Assembly: GCF_001483745.1 (NCBI RefSeq)
Contig: NZ_LQBL01000008.1
Coordinates: 51,467-115,466 of the forward strand
DNA from: Serinicoccus chungangensis
Lineage (GTDB): Bacteria > Actinomycetota > Actinomycetes > Actinomycetales > Dermatophilaceae
DNA length: 64,000 bases
Reading direction: 5' to 3'
A program made the translations under genes and the position numbers. This document shows positions 9,208 to 16,556 of the stretch, one piece after another. The notes under the pieces are model-generated. The model saw only the letters and a list, made by a program, of their open reading frames with translations. It ran no database searches and was not told the DNA's origin. Each line of letters starts with the position of its first letter. Position 1 is the first letter of the stretch.

Positions 9208-10229
9208 GCCCGACCACCTACGCCAAGGCCCTCAACACGGCCCTGCGCGACGCGCTCACCGAGGACCCGGACGTGCTCGTGCTCGGTGAGGACGTCGGTG
9301 CGCTCGGCGGCGTCTTCCGCATCACCGACGGCCTGACGAGGGACTTCGGCGAGGACCGCTGCGTCGACACGCCCCTGGCCGAGGCGGGGATCGCCGGTTT
9401 CGCGGTCGGCCTGGCCATGCAGGGCTTCCGCCCGGTCGTCGAGATGCAGTTCGACGCCTTCGGCTACCCGGCCTTCGAGCAGGTGGTGTCGCACATCGCC
9501 AAGATGCGCAACCGCACCCGCGGCGCGCTGCCGATGCCGATCACCATCCGGATCCCGTACGCCGGGGGGATCGGTGGCGTCGAGCACCACTGCGACTCCT
9601 CCGAGGGCTACTACGTGCACACCCCCGGTCTGCACGTCGTCACCCCGGCGACGCCGGCCGACGCCTACTCGTTGCTGCGCGAGGCGATCGCCTCCGACGA
9701 CCCGGTGGTCTTCATGGAGCCCAAGAGCCAGTACTACGCGAAGGCCGACCTCGAGCTGCCCACCCGTACCGAGCCCATCGGGCAGGCCGTCGTGCGTCGC
9801 GAGGGCGCCGACGTCACGCTGCTCACCTACGGCCCGCAGGTCGCGGCCGCGCTCAAGGCCGCCGAGGTCGCGGCCGCGGAGGAGGACTGGGACGTCGAGG
9901 TCGTGGACCTGCGCTCGCTCGTGCCCTTCGACGACGCGACGGTCGAGGCGTCGGTGCGCCGGACCGGCCGGGCCGTCGTCCTCGCCGAGGCGCAGGGCTT
10001 CGCCGGCATGGGTGCCGAGATCGCCGCGCGGGTGCAGGAGCGCTGCTTCCACAGCCTGGCCGCGCCCGTCCTGCGGGTCACGGGGCTCGACATCCCCTAC
10101 CCGCCCCCCAAGCTCGAGCACACCCACCTGCCCGGGATCGACCGGATCCTCGACACCATCGCCCGGCTGCAGTGGGACGACGAGCCCGACCTCACCCACG
10201 CCCCCGACGAGCACGAGGTGTCGGCATGA
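9204..10229 (+). CDS. bkdB: Branched-chain 2-oxoacid dehydrogenase E1 component, beta subunit
   Basis: 341 aa, with an N-terminal pyrimidine-binding transketolase domain (LVLGEDVGALGGVFRIT, then DTPLAEAGIAGFAVG) and a C-terminal transketolase domain (LLTYGPQV, then LRSLVPFDDATV). It forms the alpha2beta2 E1 heterotetramer with the upstream product. The ATG overlaps the stop of the alpha gene as ATGA, and its own stop overlaps the E2 start as ATGA, so subunit stoichiometry is likely set by translational coupling. Full length for the family, with no anomalies seen. Confidence 0.9.
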   Translation: MSPTTYAKALNTALRDALTEDPDVLVLGEDVGALGGVFRITDGLTRDFGEDRCVDTPLAEAGIAGFAVGLAMQGFRPVVEMQFDAFGYPAFEQVVSHIAKMRNRTRGALPMPITIRIPYAGGIGGVEHHCDSSEGYYVHTPGLHVVTPATPADAYSLLREAIASDDPVVFMEPKSQYYAKADLELPTRTEPIGQAVVRREGADVTLLTYGPQVAAALKAAEVAAAEEDWDVEVVDLRSLVPFDDATVEASVRRTGRAVVLAEAQGFAGMGAEIAARVQERCFHSLAAPVLRVTGLDIPYPPPKLEHTHLPGIDRILDTIARLQWDDEPDLTHAPDEHEVSA

Positions 10230-11764
10230 CGCAGGTCTTCCGCTTGCCCGACCTCGGCGAGGGCCTGACCGAGGCGGAGATCGTCGAGTGGCACGTCGCC
10301 GCCGGTGACGAGGTCGGCGTCGACCAGGAGGTCGTCACCGTCGAGACCGCCAAGGCCGCCGTGTCGGTGCCCTGCCCGTATGCCGGCACCGTCGCCCGGG
10401 TGCACGCCGAGGCCGGCCAGGTGCTGCCCGTCGGCGAGCCGCTCATCACCATCGGCGAGCCGGACGGGTCGGAGGGCGCCCCGTCGGGCGCGACCGGCGG
10501 CGCCGGGGCCACGGGCGGGGCCGGGGCCACGGGCGGGGCCGGAGGCGGGGCCGGGGCCGGGGGCGAGCAGTACCGCGAGGAGGAGCAGGCCGGTGCCCGC
10601 CCCTCCGGCGGCCCGGCCCCGGGCGGCCAGGGCGAGGACCAGCCGGAGCGACCGCTCATCGGCTACGGCGCCGGCGAGGGCCCCGCCCGCCGCACCGGCG
10701 GCCGCCGCCGCCGAGGCCGCACCACCACGCCCCCGACCGCCCCCACCACCCCACCGAGCGCCGCCAATGGTTCCCCCACCACCCCACCGAGCGCCGCGAA
10801 TGGTTCCCCCAGCACCCCACCGAGCGCCGCCAATGGTTCCCCCACCACCCCACCGAGCGCCGCGAATGGTGGTCGCGCCGTGCGCGTCATCTCTCCCCTC
10901 GTCCGCCGGCTGGCGCACGAGCACGGTGTCGACCTGACGACGGTGACGCCCGGCCCGACCGGGGTCGTCCGCCGGGCGGACCTGGAGGCATACCTCGCCA
11001 CCCGGGACGCCGGTGACCAGCAGCGCAACGCGCCGGCCGCCGACCCGGTGCCGCCGGCCGGCCGGGACGGGAGCGACACGCGGATCCCCATCCAGGGCGT
11101 GCAGCGGCTCATGGTCGAGCGGCTGTCCACCTCGCGGCGCGAGATCCCCGACGCCACCACCTGGGTCGACGTCGACGCCACCCGGCTGATGAAGGCCAAG
11201 GACGCCCTCAAGGCCGCGCGGCCCGACGCCGGGATCGGCGTGCTGCCGCTCCTGGCCCGCATCGCCGTGGCGGGCCTGCAGGCCTACCCGGCGCTCAACT
11301 CCTCGGTGGACACCGAGGCCGGCGAGATCGTCCACCACGGCGCGGTCAACCTCGGCTTCGCCGCGCAGAGCCCCCGTGGTCTCGTCGTGCCGGTCGTGCA
11401 CGACGCGGACGCGATGACGACGAGCGAGCTGGCCGCCGCGCTGCGCGAGCTCACCGTCAAGGCCCGCGACGGCAAGGTGTCGCCCGCCGAGCTGACCGGC
11501 GGCACGTTCACCCTCAACAACTACGGCGTCTTCGGCGTGGACGGCTCGACACCGATCATCAACCACCCCGAGGCCGCGATGCTGGGCGTGGGGCGCATCG
11601 TCGACAAGCCGTGGGTGCACCGGGGCAAGGTCAGAGTCCGCAAGGTCACCCAGCTGTCGTTCTCCTTCGACCACCGGGTGTGCGACGGCGGGACGGCGGG
11701 TGGCTTCCTGCGGTTCGTCGCCGACTGCGTCGAGCAGCCGGCCGCCCTGCTCGCCGACCTCTGA
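10226..11764 (+). CDS. bkdC: Dihydrolipoamide acyltransferase E2 of the branched-chain complex
   Basis: 512 aa. A single lipoyl domain (about residues 1-78) has the modified lysine K43 in VETAKAAV. A Gly/Ala-rich linker of GAT/GAG repeats is followed by an 11-residue Pro/Ala repeat. Next come a peripheral-subunit-binding domain (ISPLVRRLAHEHGVDL) and a catalytic acyltransferase domain ending in FDHRVCDGG, whose His and Asp are catalytic. It transfers the acyl group from E1 to CoA. The E3 (lipoamide dehydrogenase) gene is not adjacent, so a shared genomic E3 is presumably used. The unusually repetitive linker is described separately. A small hairpin follows the stop. Confidence 0.9.
   Translation: MTQVFRLPDLGEGLTEAEIVEWHVAAGDEVGVDQEVVTVETAKAAVSVPCPYAGTVARVHAEAGQVLPVGEPLITIGEPDGSEGAPSGATGGAGATGGAGATGGAGGGAGAGGEQYREEEQAGARPSGGPAPGGQGEDQPERPLIGYGAGEGPARRTGGRRRRGRTTTPPTAPTTPPSAANGSPTTPPSAANGSPSTPPSAANGSPTTPPSAANGGRAVRVISPLVRRLAHEHGVDLTTVTPGPTGVVRRADLEAYLATRDAGDQQRNAPAADPVPPAGRDGSDTRIPIQGVQRLMVERLSTSRREIPDATTWVDVDATRLMKAKDALKAARPDAGIGVLPLLARIAVAGLQAYPALNSSVDTEAGEIVHHGAVNLGFAAQSPRGLVVPVVHDADAMTTSELAAALRELTVKARDGKVSPAELTGGTFTLNNYGVFGVDGSTPIINHPEAAMLGVGRIVDKPWVHRGKVRVRKVTQLSFSFDHRVCDGGTAGGFLRFVADCVEQPAALLADL
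10745..10873 (+). repeat. 33-bp in-frame tandem repeat in the E2 linker
   Basis: Four copies encode TTPPSAANGSP-type units; the last is truncated at NG. Copies 1 and 3 share the codon pair gcc-gcc and copies 2 and 4 share gcc-gcg. This suggests a 66-bp dimer was duplicated. It lies just after a Gly/Ala-rich stretch at about 10490-10560. Confidence 0.9.
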
Positions 11765-11779
11765 GGGGGCGGCGCCCCC
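11765..11779. terminator. Short GC hairpin between convergent genes
   Basis: Six-base perfect arms GGGGGC and GCCCCC with a GGC loop lie directly after the E2 stop and before the convergent stop at 11782. It has no U-tract. It is a plausible weak bidirectional terminator. Confidence 0.4.
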
Positions 11780-11781
11780 GT

Positions 11782-13656
11782 TCAGGAGGTGAGCCGGAGC
11801 AGGGCTCGCCGCACGTCCTCGCCGACCGCGCCGGAGCCACCGGTGAGCACGACCCGCTCGGGCCGGATCCGCTCCAGCGCCTCGCGGGTCGCGGTGGGGA
11901 CCCGGTCGGGCGCCGTCAGCAGGACCGAGCCGCCCTGGGCGGCGGCGACCGGCCCGGCGGCGAGCGCGTCGGCGAAGGACACCCCGGACCCGACGTGCAG
12001 CACCTCGGCGCCCTGCCCGGCGAGCAGCGCCGCCGTGGCGTAGCGGTCGCTGCCCCCGATCCGCTCGACGCTGCTGCCCAGGGACTCCAGGTCCTCCGCG
12101 ACCGCGCTCGACACGGCCCCCTCACCGCCGACGACGACGATCCGCGCCGGGTCGAGGTCCCGCAGGGCCGCCGCGGTGGCCTCCGGGACCTCCGTCTCGC
12201 GCACCAGCAGGATCGGGGCGCCCTGCTGCCCGGCCCGGCCCGCCGCGGCGAGCGCGTCCGGGAAGTCCGCGCCGGTCGCGACGACGACGATGCCCCGCTC
12301 CTGCACCGGCTCGACGAGGGCGAGCGCCGCCGCGGTCTCGTGCCGGTCACGGCCCGACACCCGGTCCACCGGGGCCAGCTCGGCGACCTGCTCCGCGACC
12401 GTCTCGGGGACGGCGTCCTCACCACCGACCACGACGACCTCGCTCGGGGCCAGCCGCAGCAGCGCCTCGCGGGTCGCGGACGGCAGCGCCGGGCCGCCGG
12501 TGAGCAGCACCGCCTCGCCGCCGGCGCCGGCCTTGGCCGCCGCGGCGAGGGCGTCCGGGAAGTCGCGTCCGCTGGTGAGGAAGACCCGGCCACCGGGCTC
12601 GACGTCGCGCGTCAGCAGGGCGGCCGTGGCATACCGGTCCGCACCGCCCACGCGGTCCACGGAGGGCCGGTATGCCGCCACCCCGGCCTCGTGCAGGCGC
12701 TGGTGCAGCGGGTCGGTCAGGGTGGCGGTGTAGGTCGGGACGAGGTGGGAGCCGCTGCCGTAGAGCTGGGCGCGGCCGACGACGGCAGCGCACCGCGGGC
12801 TGAGGTAGGTGGTCGGGCACACCCAGTCGCGCAGGTCGACGAACATCGCGCCCGGCACCCGGTCGGCCGCCTCGCGCATCGAGGGGTTGCCGCTGCGCGA
12901 CTCCCGCAGCGACACCGCGCAGGACCGCAGGTCACCCCCGTCCGCCAGGGTCTCGGCGACGCAGGCCGAGGGGTTGCCGTCGCTGGGGACCGGTGAGTCC
13001 CACAGCCCCACGACCTGCTCCACCCCGAGCTCCTCGCGCAGCCACGTCCAGGTGCGGGTGTAGCCCTCCGGGACCTCGCGCCGCATCCCCCCGGTGAGGA
13101 CGAGGTCGGGCCGGTGGTCCTGGAGGTGCTCGCGGAGAGCGACCTTGTAGGCGTCGCACTCGGGGTAGCTCGGCTCCGGCTCGTCGACGAAGGAGCAGGC
13201 GAGCTTGGTGTACATCCGCAGCCGCCAGCCCTCGCGCAGCGCGATCTCCTCCAGGGCGGGGAAGTACTGCCCCACCTTGGAGGAGCCGAGCACGGCCACC
13301 TCGACGTCGCCCTCGGGATCCCCGTAGACGCACCCCTGGGCGACCTCCGTGCCTCGTCGCCCGACGTGGCAGCCGTCGGCGTAGTAGGAGGGGTACATCC
13401 GCGTCACGGCGCTCAGCGGCGGTGTCATGGGGTGCACCGGCGCAGCCTGCGTCAGGTCGGCGAGCTCCAGCGACGGCTCGCTCCACCCCTCGTCCCGCAG
13501 CGCGCGGGCCCCCAGGTCGTCCTCGTCGCCGGTGAGGGCGGTCGCGGGCAGCGCGGTGAGCGCGGTCAGCGCCACGACGCCGCCGAGCAGGGCGGCGAGG
13601 CCGGTGCGCCGGGCAGCACCACGGCGGGGGCGCCGTGCGCGGGGTCGGGGGGACAC
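11782..13656 (-). CDS. Exported SGNH-hydrolase-like protein with three cell-wall-binding repeats
   Basis: 624 aa. An Arg-rich N-terminus and hydrophobic core (about residues 18-41, ending ALPATALT) form a signal peptide. The middle (about 110-330) resembles the SGNH domain often fused to acyltransferase-3 proteins: VAVLGSSKVGQYFPALEEIA corresponds to the GDSH block, but here it reads GSSK. The C-terminal catalytic region has GSGSHL without the usual Asp. The last 290 residues are three CW_binding_2-type repeats, recognisable by VDRVGGADRYATAALL, VDRVSGRDRHETAAAL and VERIGGSDRYATAALL. It is probably anchored non-covalently to wall polymers. The start is the GTG at 13656, which has a -10 box 7 nt upstream; an ATG at 13692 is an alternative. 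Confidence 0.75.
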   Translation of the reverse strand: MSPRPRARRPRRGAARRTGLAALLGGVVALTALTALPATALTGDEDDLGARALRDEGWSEPSLELADLTQAAPVHPMTPPLSAVTRMYPSYYADGCHVGRRGTEVAQGCVYGDPEGDVEVAVLGSSKVGQYFPALEEIALREGWRLRMYTKLACSFVDEPEPSYPECDAYKVALREHLQDHRPDLVLTGGMRREVPEGYTRTWTWLREELGVEQVVGLWDSPVPSDGNPSACVAETLADGGDLRSCAVSLRESRSGNPSMREAADRVPGAMFVDLRDWVCPTTYLSPRCAAVVGRAQLYGSGSHLVPTYTATLTDPLHQRLHEAGVAAYRPSVDRVGGADRYATAALLTRDVEPGGRVFLTSGRDFPDALAAAAKAGAGGEAVLLTGGPALPSATREALLRLAPSEVVVVGGEDAVPETVAEQVAELAPVDRVSGRDRHETAAALALVEPVQERGIVVVATGADFPDALAAAGRAGQQGAPILLVRETEVPEATAAALRDLDPARIVVVGGEGAVSSAVAEDLESLGSSVERIGGSDRYATAALLAGQGAEVLHVGSGVSFADALAAGPVAAAQGGSVLLTAPDRVPTATREALERIRPERVVLTGGSGAVGEDVRRALLRLTS

Positions 13657-13663
13657 GCCGGCG

Positions 13664-13673
13664 AGTCTACGGT
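13664..13673. promoter_or_regulatory. Back-to-back -10 boxes sharing one TA step
   Basis: On the minus strand TAGACT (13669-13664) lies 7 nt before the GTG at 13656. On the plus strand TACGGT (13668-13673) would start the APH-like gene near 13680. The two boxes overlap by two bases, so the promoters should be mutually exclusive. Confidence 0.45.
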
Positions 13674-13699
13674 CGGGGACATCTGGCACCATCGCCCGC

Positions 13700-14641
13700 G
13701 TGGACCAGTCGGAGGTGGTGGCGGTGGCGCGGGCCCGCCCGTGGGCCGACCAGGAGTGGGCGGCCGCGCTGCTGCAGCGGTTCCCGGACGTCCTGGCCGC
13801 GACGGTGCGACGGTGGGACCTGGTCATCGAGCGGGCGCACACCGACGGCGTCGGGCTGCCGGTGCTCGAGGTCCGACGCGGCGGGGAGCCGGCCGCGGTG
13901 AAGTTCGACGACGCGGGCACGGACCTGGGCCAGCAGGTACGGGTCATGCAGGCGGCGGCAGGGCGCGGCTACTGCCGGGTCCTGGACCACGAGGCCGACC
14001 TCGGCGCAGCCCTCCTCGAGCGACTGGGGCCCTCGCTCGCCCGCACCACCGCCGACGGTCTCGCCCAGGTCGAGGTCCTCGTCGGCCTGCTCGAGCAGGC
14101 GTGGGAGCTGCCGCTGGAGGTCGCGCAGGACGAGCAGCCCGGCGAGAAGGCCAGCCAGCTGCTCGCCATCGTGGAGACCGAGATCGCCGACGGCGGCTGG
14201 GTGCACCGGCACACCGCGGCCTTCGACCGGGCCGCCGCCCTGTCCCGCGAGCTGGTCGAGCACCCGGACCCGGACCGGGTGGTCGTCCACGGCGACGCCC
14301 ACAGCCTCAACGCGCTCCAGCGTCCCGGCGGCGGGTATGCCTTCATCGACCCCGACGGCTTCCTCTGCGAGCGCGACTACGACGTCGGCGTCGCGCTCCG
14401 CGACCTCATGGCCGAGCTGGAGCAGATCTCCGGCGCCGACGGACCGGCGGCGGCGCGGGAGTGGCACCGCCGGCAGGTCGCCTCGGTGAGCCGACGGCTC
14501 GGGCTGGAGCCGGACCGGGTCGACGCCTGGGCCTTCGTGGAGCGGGTGACGACAGGGGTGTGGCTGCACCGGCTGGGCTACGTCGAGGAGGGCGAGCGCT
14601 GGCTGAGCACGGCCGGCCTCCTCACATCGCACGCACGGTAG
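13700..14641 (+). CDS. Aminoglycoside/hydroxyurea phosphotransferase-like kinase, APH(6)-type
   Basis: 313 aa from GTG. The catalytic loop is VVHGDAHSLNAL (HGDxxxxN) followed by the metal-binding aspartates in FIDPDGFLCERDYDVG. That arrangement matches streptomycin 6-kinase and hydroxyurea phosphotransferase families. An N-lobe with a conserved lysine in PAAVKFDD (about residue 73) is also visible. It would phosphorylate a small hydroxylated compound using ATP. A role in actual antibiotic resistance is not supported by anything seen here; many actinobacteria carry such kinases of unknown substrate. It is divergent from the cell-wall protein gene, with overlapping promoters, and is followed by the 22-bp tandem repeat. 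Confidence 0.75.
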   Translation: MDQSEVVAVARARPWADQEWAAALLQRFPDVLAATVRRWDLVIERAHTDGVGLPVLEVRRGGEPAAVKFDDAGTDLGQQVRVMQAAAGRGYCRVLDHEADLGAALLERLGPSLARTTADGLAQVEVLVGLLEQAWELPLEVAQDEQPGEKASQLLAIVETEIADGGWVHRHTAAFDRAAALSRELVEHPDPDRVVVHGDAHSLNALQRPGGGYAFIDPDGFLCERDYDVGVALRDLMAELEQISGADGPAAAREWHRRQVASVSRRLGLEPDRVDAWAFVERVTTGVWLHRLGYVEEGERWLSTAGLLTSHAR

Positions 14642-14642
14642 G

Positions 14643-14790
14643 TCGCGCGTCCGGTGTGTCCCCGTCGCGCGTCCGGTGTGTCCCCGTCACGCGTCCGGTG
14701 TGTCCCCGTCACGCGTCCGGTGCGGCCCCGTCACGCGTCCGGTGCGTCCCCGTCGCGCGTCCGGTGCGTCCCGGACGCGCGTCCGGTGCA
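14643..14790. repeat. Seven-copy 22-bp tandem repeat in a convergent intergenic gap
   Basis: The core GCGTCCGGTG recurs at 14647, 14669, 14691, 14713, 14735, 14757 and 14779, an exact 22-bp period, with the rest of each unit reading TGTCCCCGTC or close variants. The array fills the whole gap between the kinase stop (14641) and the etfA stop (14803). There are no unique spacers, so it is not a CRISPR array. No gene is visible here on either strand. Confidence 0.9.
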
Positions 14791-14802
14791 GATGAAGCAG
14801 GG

Positions 14803-15789
14803 CTAGGAGAGCTCCTCCAGGACCGCCGGGATGACCTCGTGCATGTCGCCGATGACGGCATACCTCGCCTTGGTCACCATCGGGGCCTCGCCGTCGGTGT
14901 TGATCGCGATGATCGTCTTGGACGAGCTGCAGCCGGCCCAGTGCTGGATCGCGCCGCTGATGCCGCAGGCCAGGTAGAGGTCCGGCGCGATCCGGCTGCC
15001 GGTCTGCCCGACCTGCTCGTGGTGCGGCCGCCAGCCCAGGCTGGTGACGACGCGCGAGACACCGACGGCGCCGCCGAGCCGCGCCGCCAGGGCCTCGACG
15101 TCGTCGAACTGGTCGGCCCCGCCGACACCACGACCCGCGCCGACGACGACGTTTGCCCCGGTCAGGGCGGAGGTGTCCCCGCCCTCCTTGGCCTCCACGC
15201 GCACCACCTGCGCGACCAGGTCGGCGTCGGTCAGCTCGACGGCGACCTCCTCGACCCGCGCCTCGCCCGGGCTCGGCGCCGGTTCGGGGGCGACAGCATG
15301 CCCGGCCACCGAGGCGACCGCGAGGCCGCCCTCGGCCCGCAGCGCGACCCGCTCCAGGACCGCGCCGCCGACGACCTGCCGCTCCACCTCGAGCGGCTCG
15401 GTCTGCACCACCGCCACGACGTTGCACGGCATCGGCACGCCGCGGCGTGCGGCGACGTGCGCCAGCACCTCGTTGCCGCGCGCGGTTCCGGCCGCGAGGA
15501 GGTATGCCGTTCCACCCGCCTCCGCGGCGGCCTCGACGACCCGCGCCCAGGCGCGGGCGGCATACCGCTCCAGCCGTGGCTCCGAGGTGACGTGCAGCGT
15601 CCGCACCCCCTGCTCGCGGCAGTGCGCGAGCACCGCCTCGGGAGGTGTGCCGACCGCACCCACGAGCACGGCGTCGACGTCCTCGCCCGGCAGCGACCGG
15701 GCGAAGGTGAGGACCTCCTGGGAGACCACCGACAGCCCGGCGCCCGCGTCGCCCACGTCCTCCGGCTCCACCACGACCAGCACGCTCAT
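14803..15789 (-). CDS. etfA: Electron transfer flavoprotein, alpha subunit
   Basis: 328 aa. The C-terminal FAD-binding domain carries the ETF-alpha signature: VVGAGRGVG, then GWRPHHEQVGQTG, then LYLACGISGAIQH and AINTDGEAP. With EtfB it forms a soluble heterodimer holding FAD and AMP that takes two electrons from a dehydrogenase and passes them to an ETF-quinone oxidoreductase. It is the last gene of a three-gene operon with EtfB and the FAD-GcvT dehydrogenase (ATGA overlap with etfB). It is therefore almost certainly the dedicated electron acceptor of that enzyme. The operon runs out into the 22-bp tandem repeat. Confidence 0.9.
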   Translation of the reverse strand: MSVLVVVEPEDVGDAGAGLSVVSQEVLTFARSLPGEDVDAVLVGAVGTPPEAVLAHCREQGVRTLHVTSEPRLERYAARAWARVVEAAAEAGGTAYLLAAGTARGNEVLAHVAARRGVPMPCNVVAVVQTEPLEVERQVVGGAVLERVALRAEGGLAVASVAGHAVAPEPAPSPGEARVEEVAVELTDADLVAQVVRVEAKEGGDTSALTGANVVVGAGRGVGGADQFDDVEALAARLGGAVGVSRVVTSLGWRPHHEQVGQTGSRIAPDLYLACGISGAIQHWAGCSSSKTIIAINTDGEAPMVTKARYAVIGDMHEVIPAVLEELS

Positions 15790-16556
15790 CGCACGACTCC
15801 CAGCTCTCGCAGCACGTCGACCAGCCGCGGCGCGGCGGCCTTCCCCTCGCCGAGCACCTCGACGTCGCTCTCCGGCGGCGGCAGCACCCGCAGCCCTAGC
15901 CGGCCGCTGCCCTGCGGCGCGCCGGAGGGCTCGAGCACCTCGATCCGCGCCTTCTTGGCCCGCATCCGGCCGCTGATGTTGGGGTAGCGGGGCTCGACCC
16001 CGCCCTCCCAGATCGTGAGCACGGCCGGCAGCGGGACGTCGAAGACCTCCGTCGGGCCGGACACGCTGGACCGCACGTCCAGCCGGTCGCCGGACACCGC
16101 GACCTCCTGCGCGCCCGCCACGACGGGCCGGTCGAGCAGGTGCGCCAGCCGGATCCCGACCTGGTGGTCGCCGGTGTCGGCGGCGTCGTTGCCGACGAGC
16201 ACGAGGTCGAACGGCCGCCCCTCGGCCTCCCTGGCCCGGACGACCTCGGCGATGGCGGTCGCGACGTCGGCCGGCCCGTAGTCGTCGGCCACCGCGTCGA
16301 TGCGCACCGCCTCGTCGGCCCCGACGGCGAGCGCGGCGCGCAGCTGCTCGACGCTGTCGTCGTCACCGAGGGTCAGGACGGTGACCGAGCCGCCGGTGTC
16401 CCCGGCGACGGCGACCGCGATCTCGACGGCGCACTCCTCGTGGCTGCTCATGGTCCAGCCGGCGTAGCGGCCGTCGACACCGCTCCCGTCGGCGGTCAGG
16501 ACGACCTCGCCGGAGGTGTCGGGCACCCGCTTCACGCAGACCAGGACGTCGGTCAT
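15786..16556 (-). CDS. etfB: Electron transfer flavoprotein, beta subunit
   Basis: 256 aa, opening with MTDVLVCVKRVPDT, the standard ETF-beta start. It has the AMP-binding region VLVGNDAADTGDHQVGIRLAHLL and the RYPNISGRMRAKK loop that is the recognition surface for partner dehydrogenases in this family. The ATG overlaps the stop of the upstream dehydrogenase gene by one base (TGATG) and its stop overlaps the etfA start, so the three proteins are made in a coupled fashion. Genes for ETF-quinone oxidoreductase are not in the window. Confidence 0.9.
   Translation of the reverse strand: MTDVLVCVKRVPDTSGEVVLTADGSGVDGRYAGWTMSSHEECAVEIAVAVAGDTGGSVTVLTLGDDDSVEQLRAALAVGADEAVRIDAVADDYGPADVATAIAEVVRAREAEGRPFDLVLVGNDAADTGDHQVGIRLAHLLDRPVVAGAQEVAVSGDRLDVRSSVSGPTEVFDVPLPAVLTIWEGGVEPRYPNISGRMRAKKARIEVLEPSGAPQGSGRLGLRVLPPPESDVEVLGEGKAAAPRLVDVLRELGVVR

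Noticed and set aside
13700-14641. Antibiotic-resistance gene (streptomycin kinase)
   Set aside because: The fold fits, but nothing in sequence or context shows aminoglycoside specificity; annotated only as APH-like.
14643-14790. Possible CRISPR array
   Set aside because: The 22-bp units are directly contiguous with no unique spacers, and no cas gene is present.
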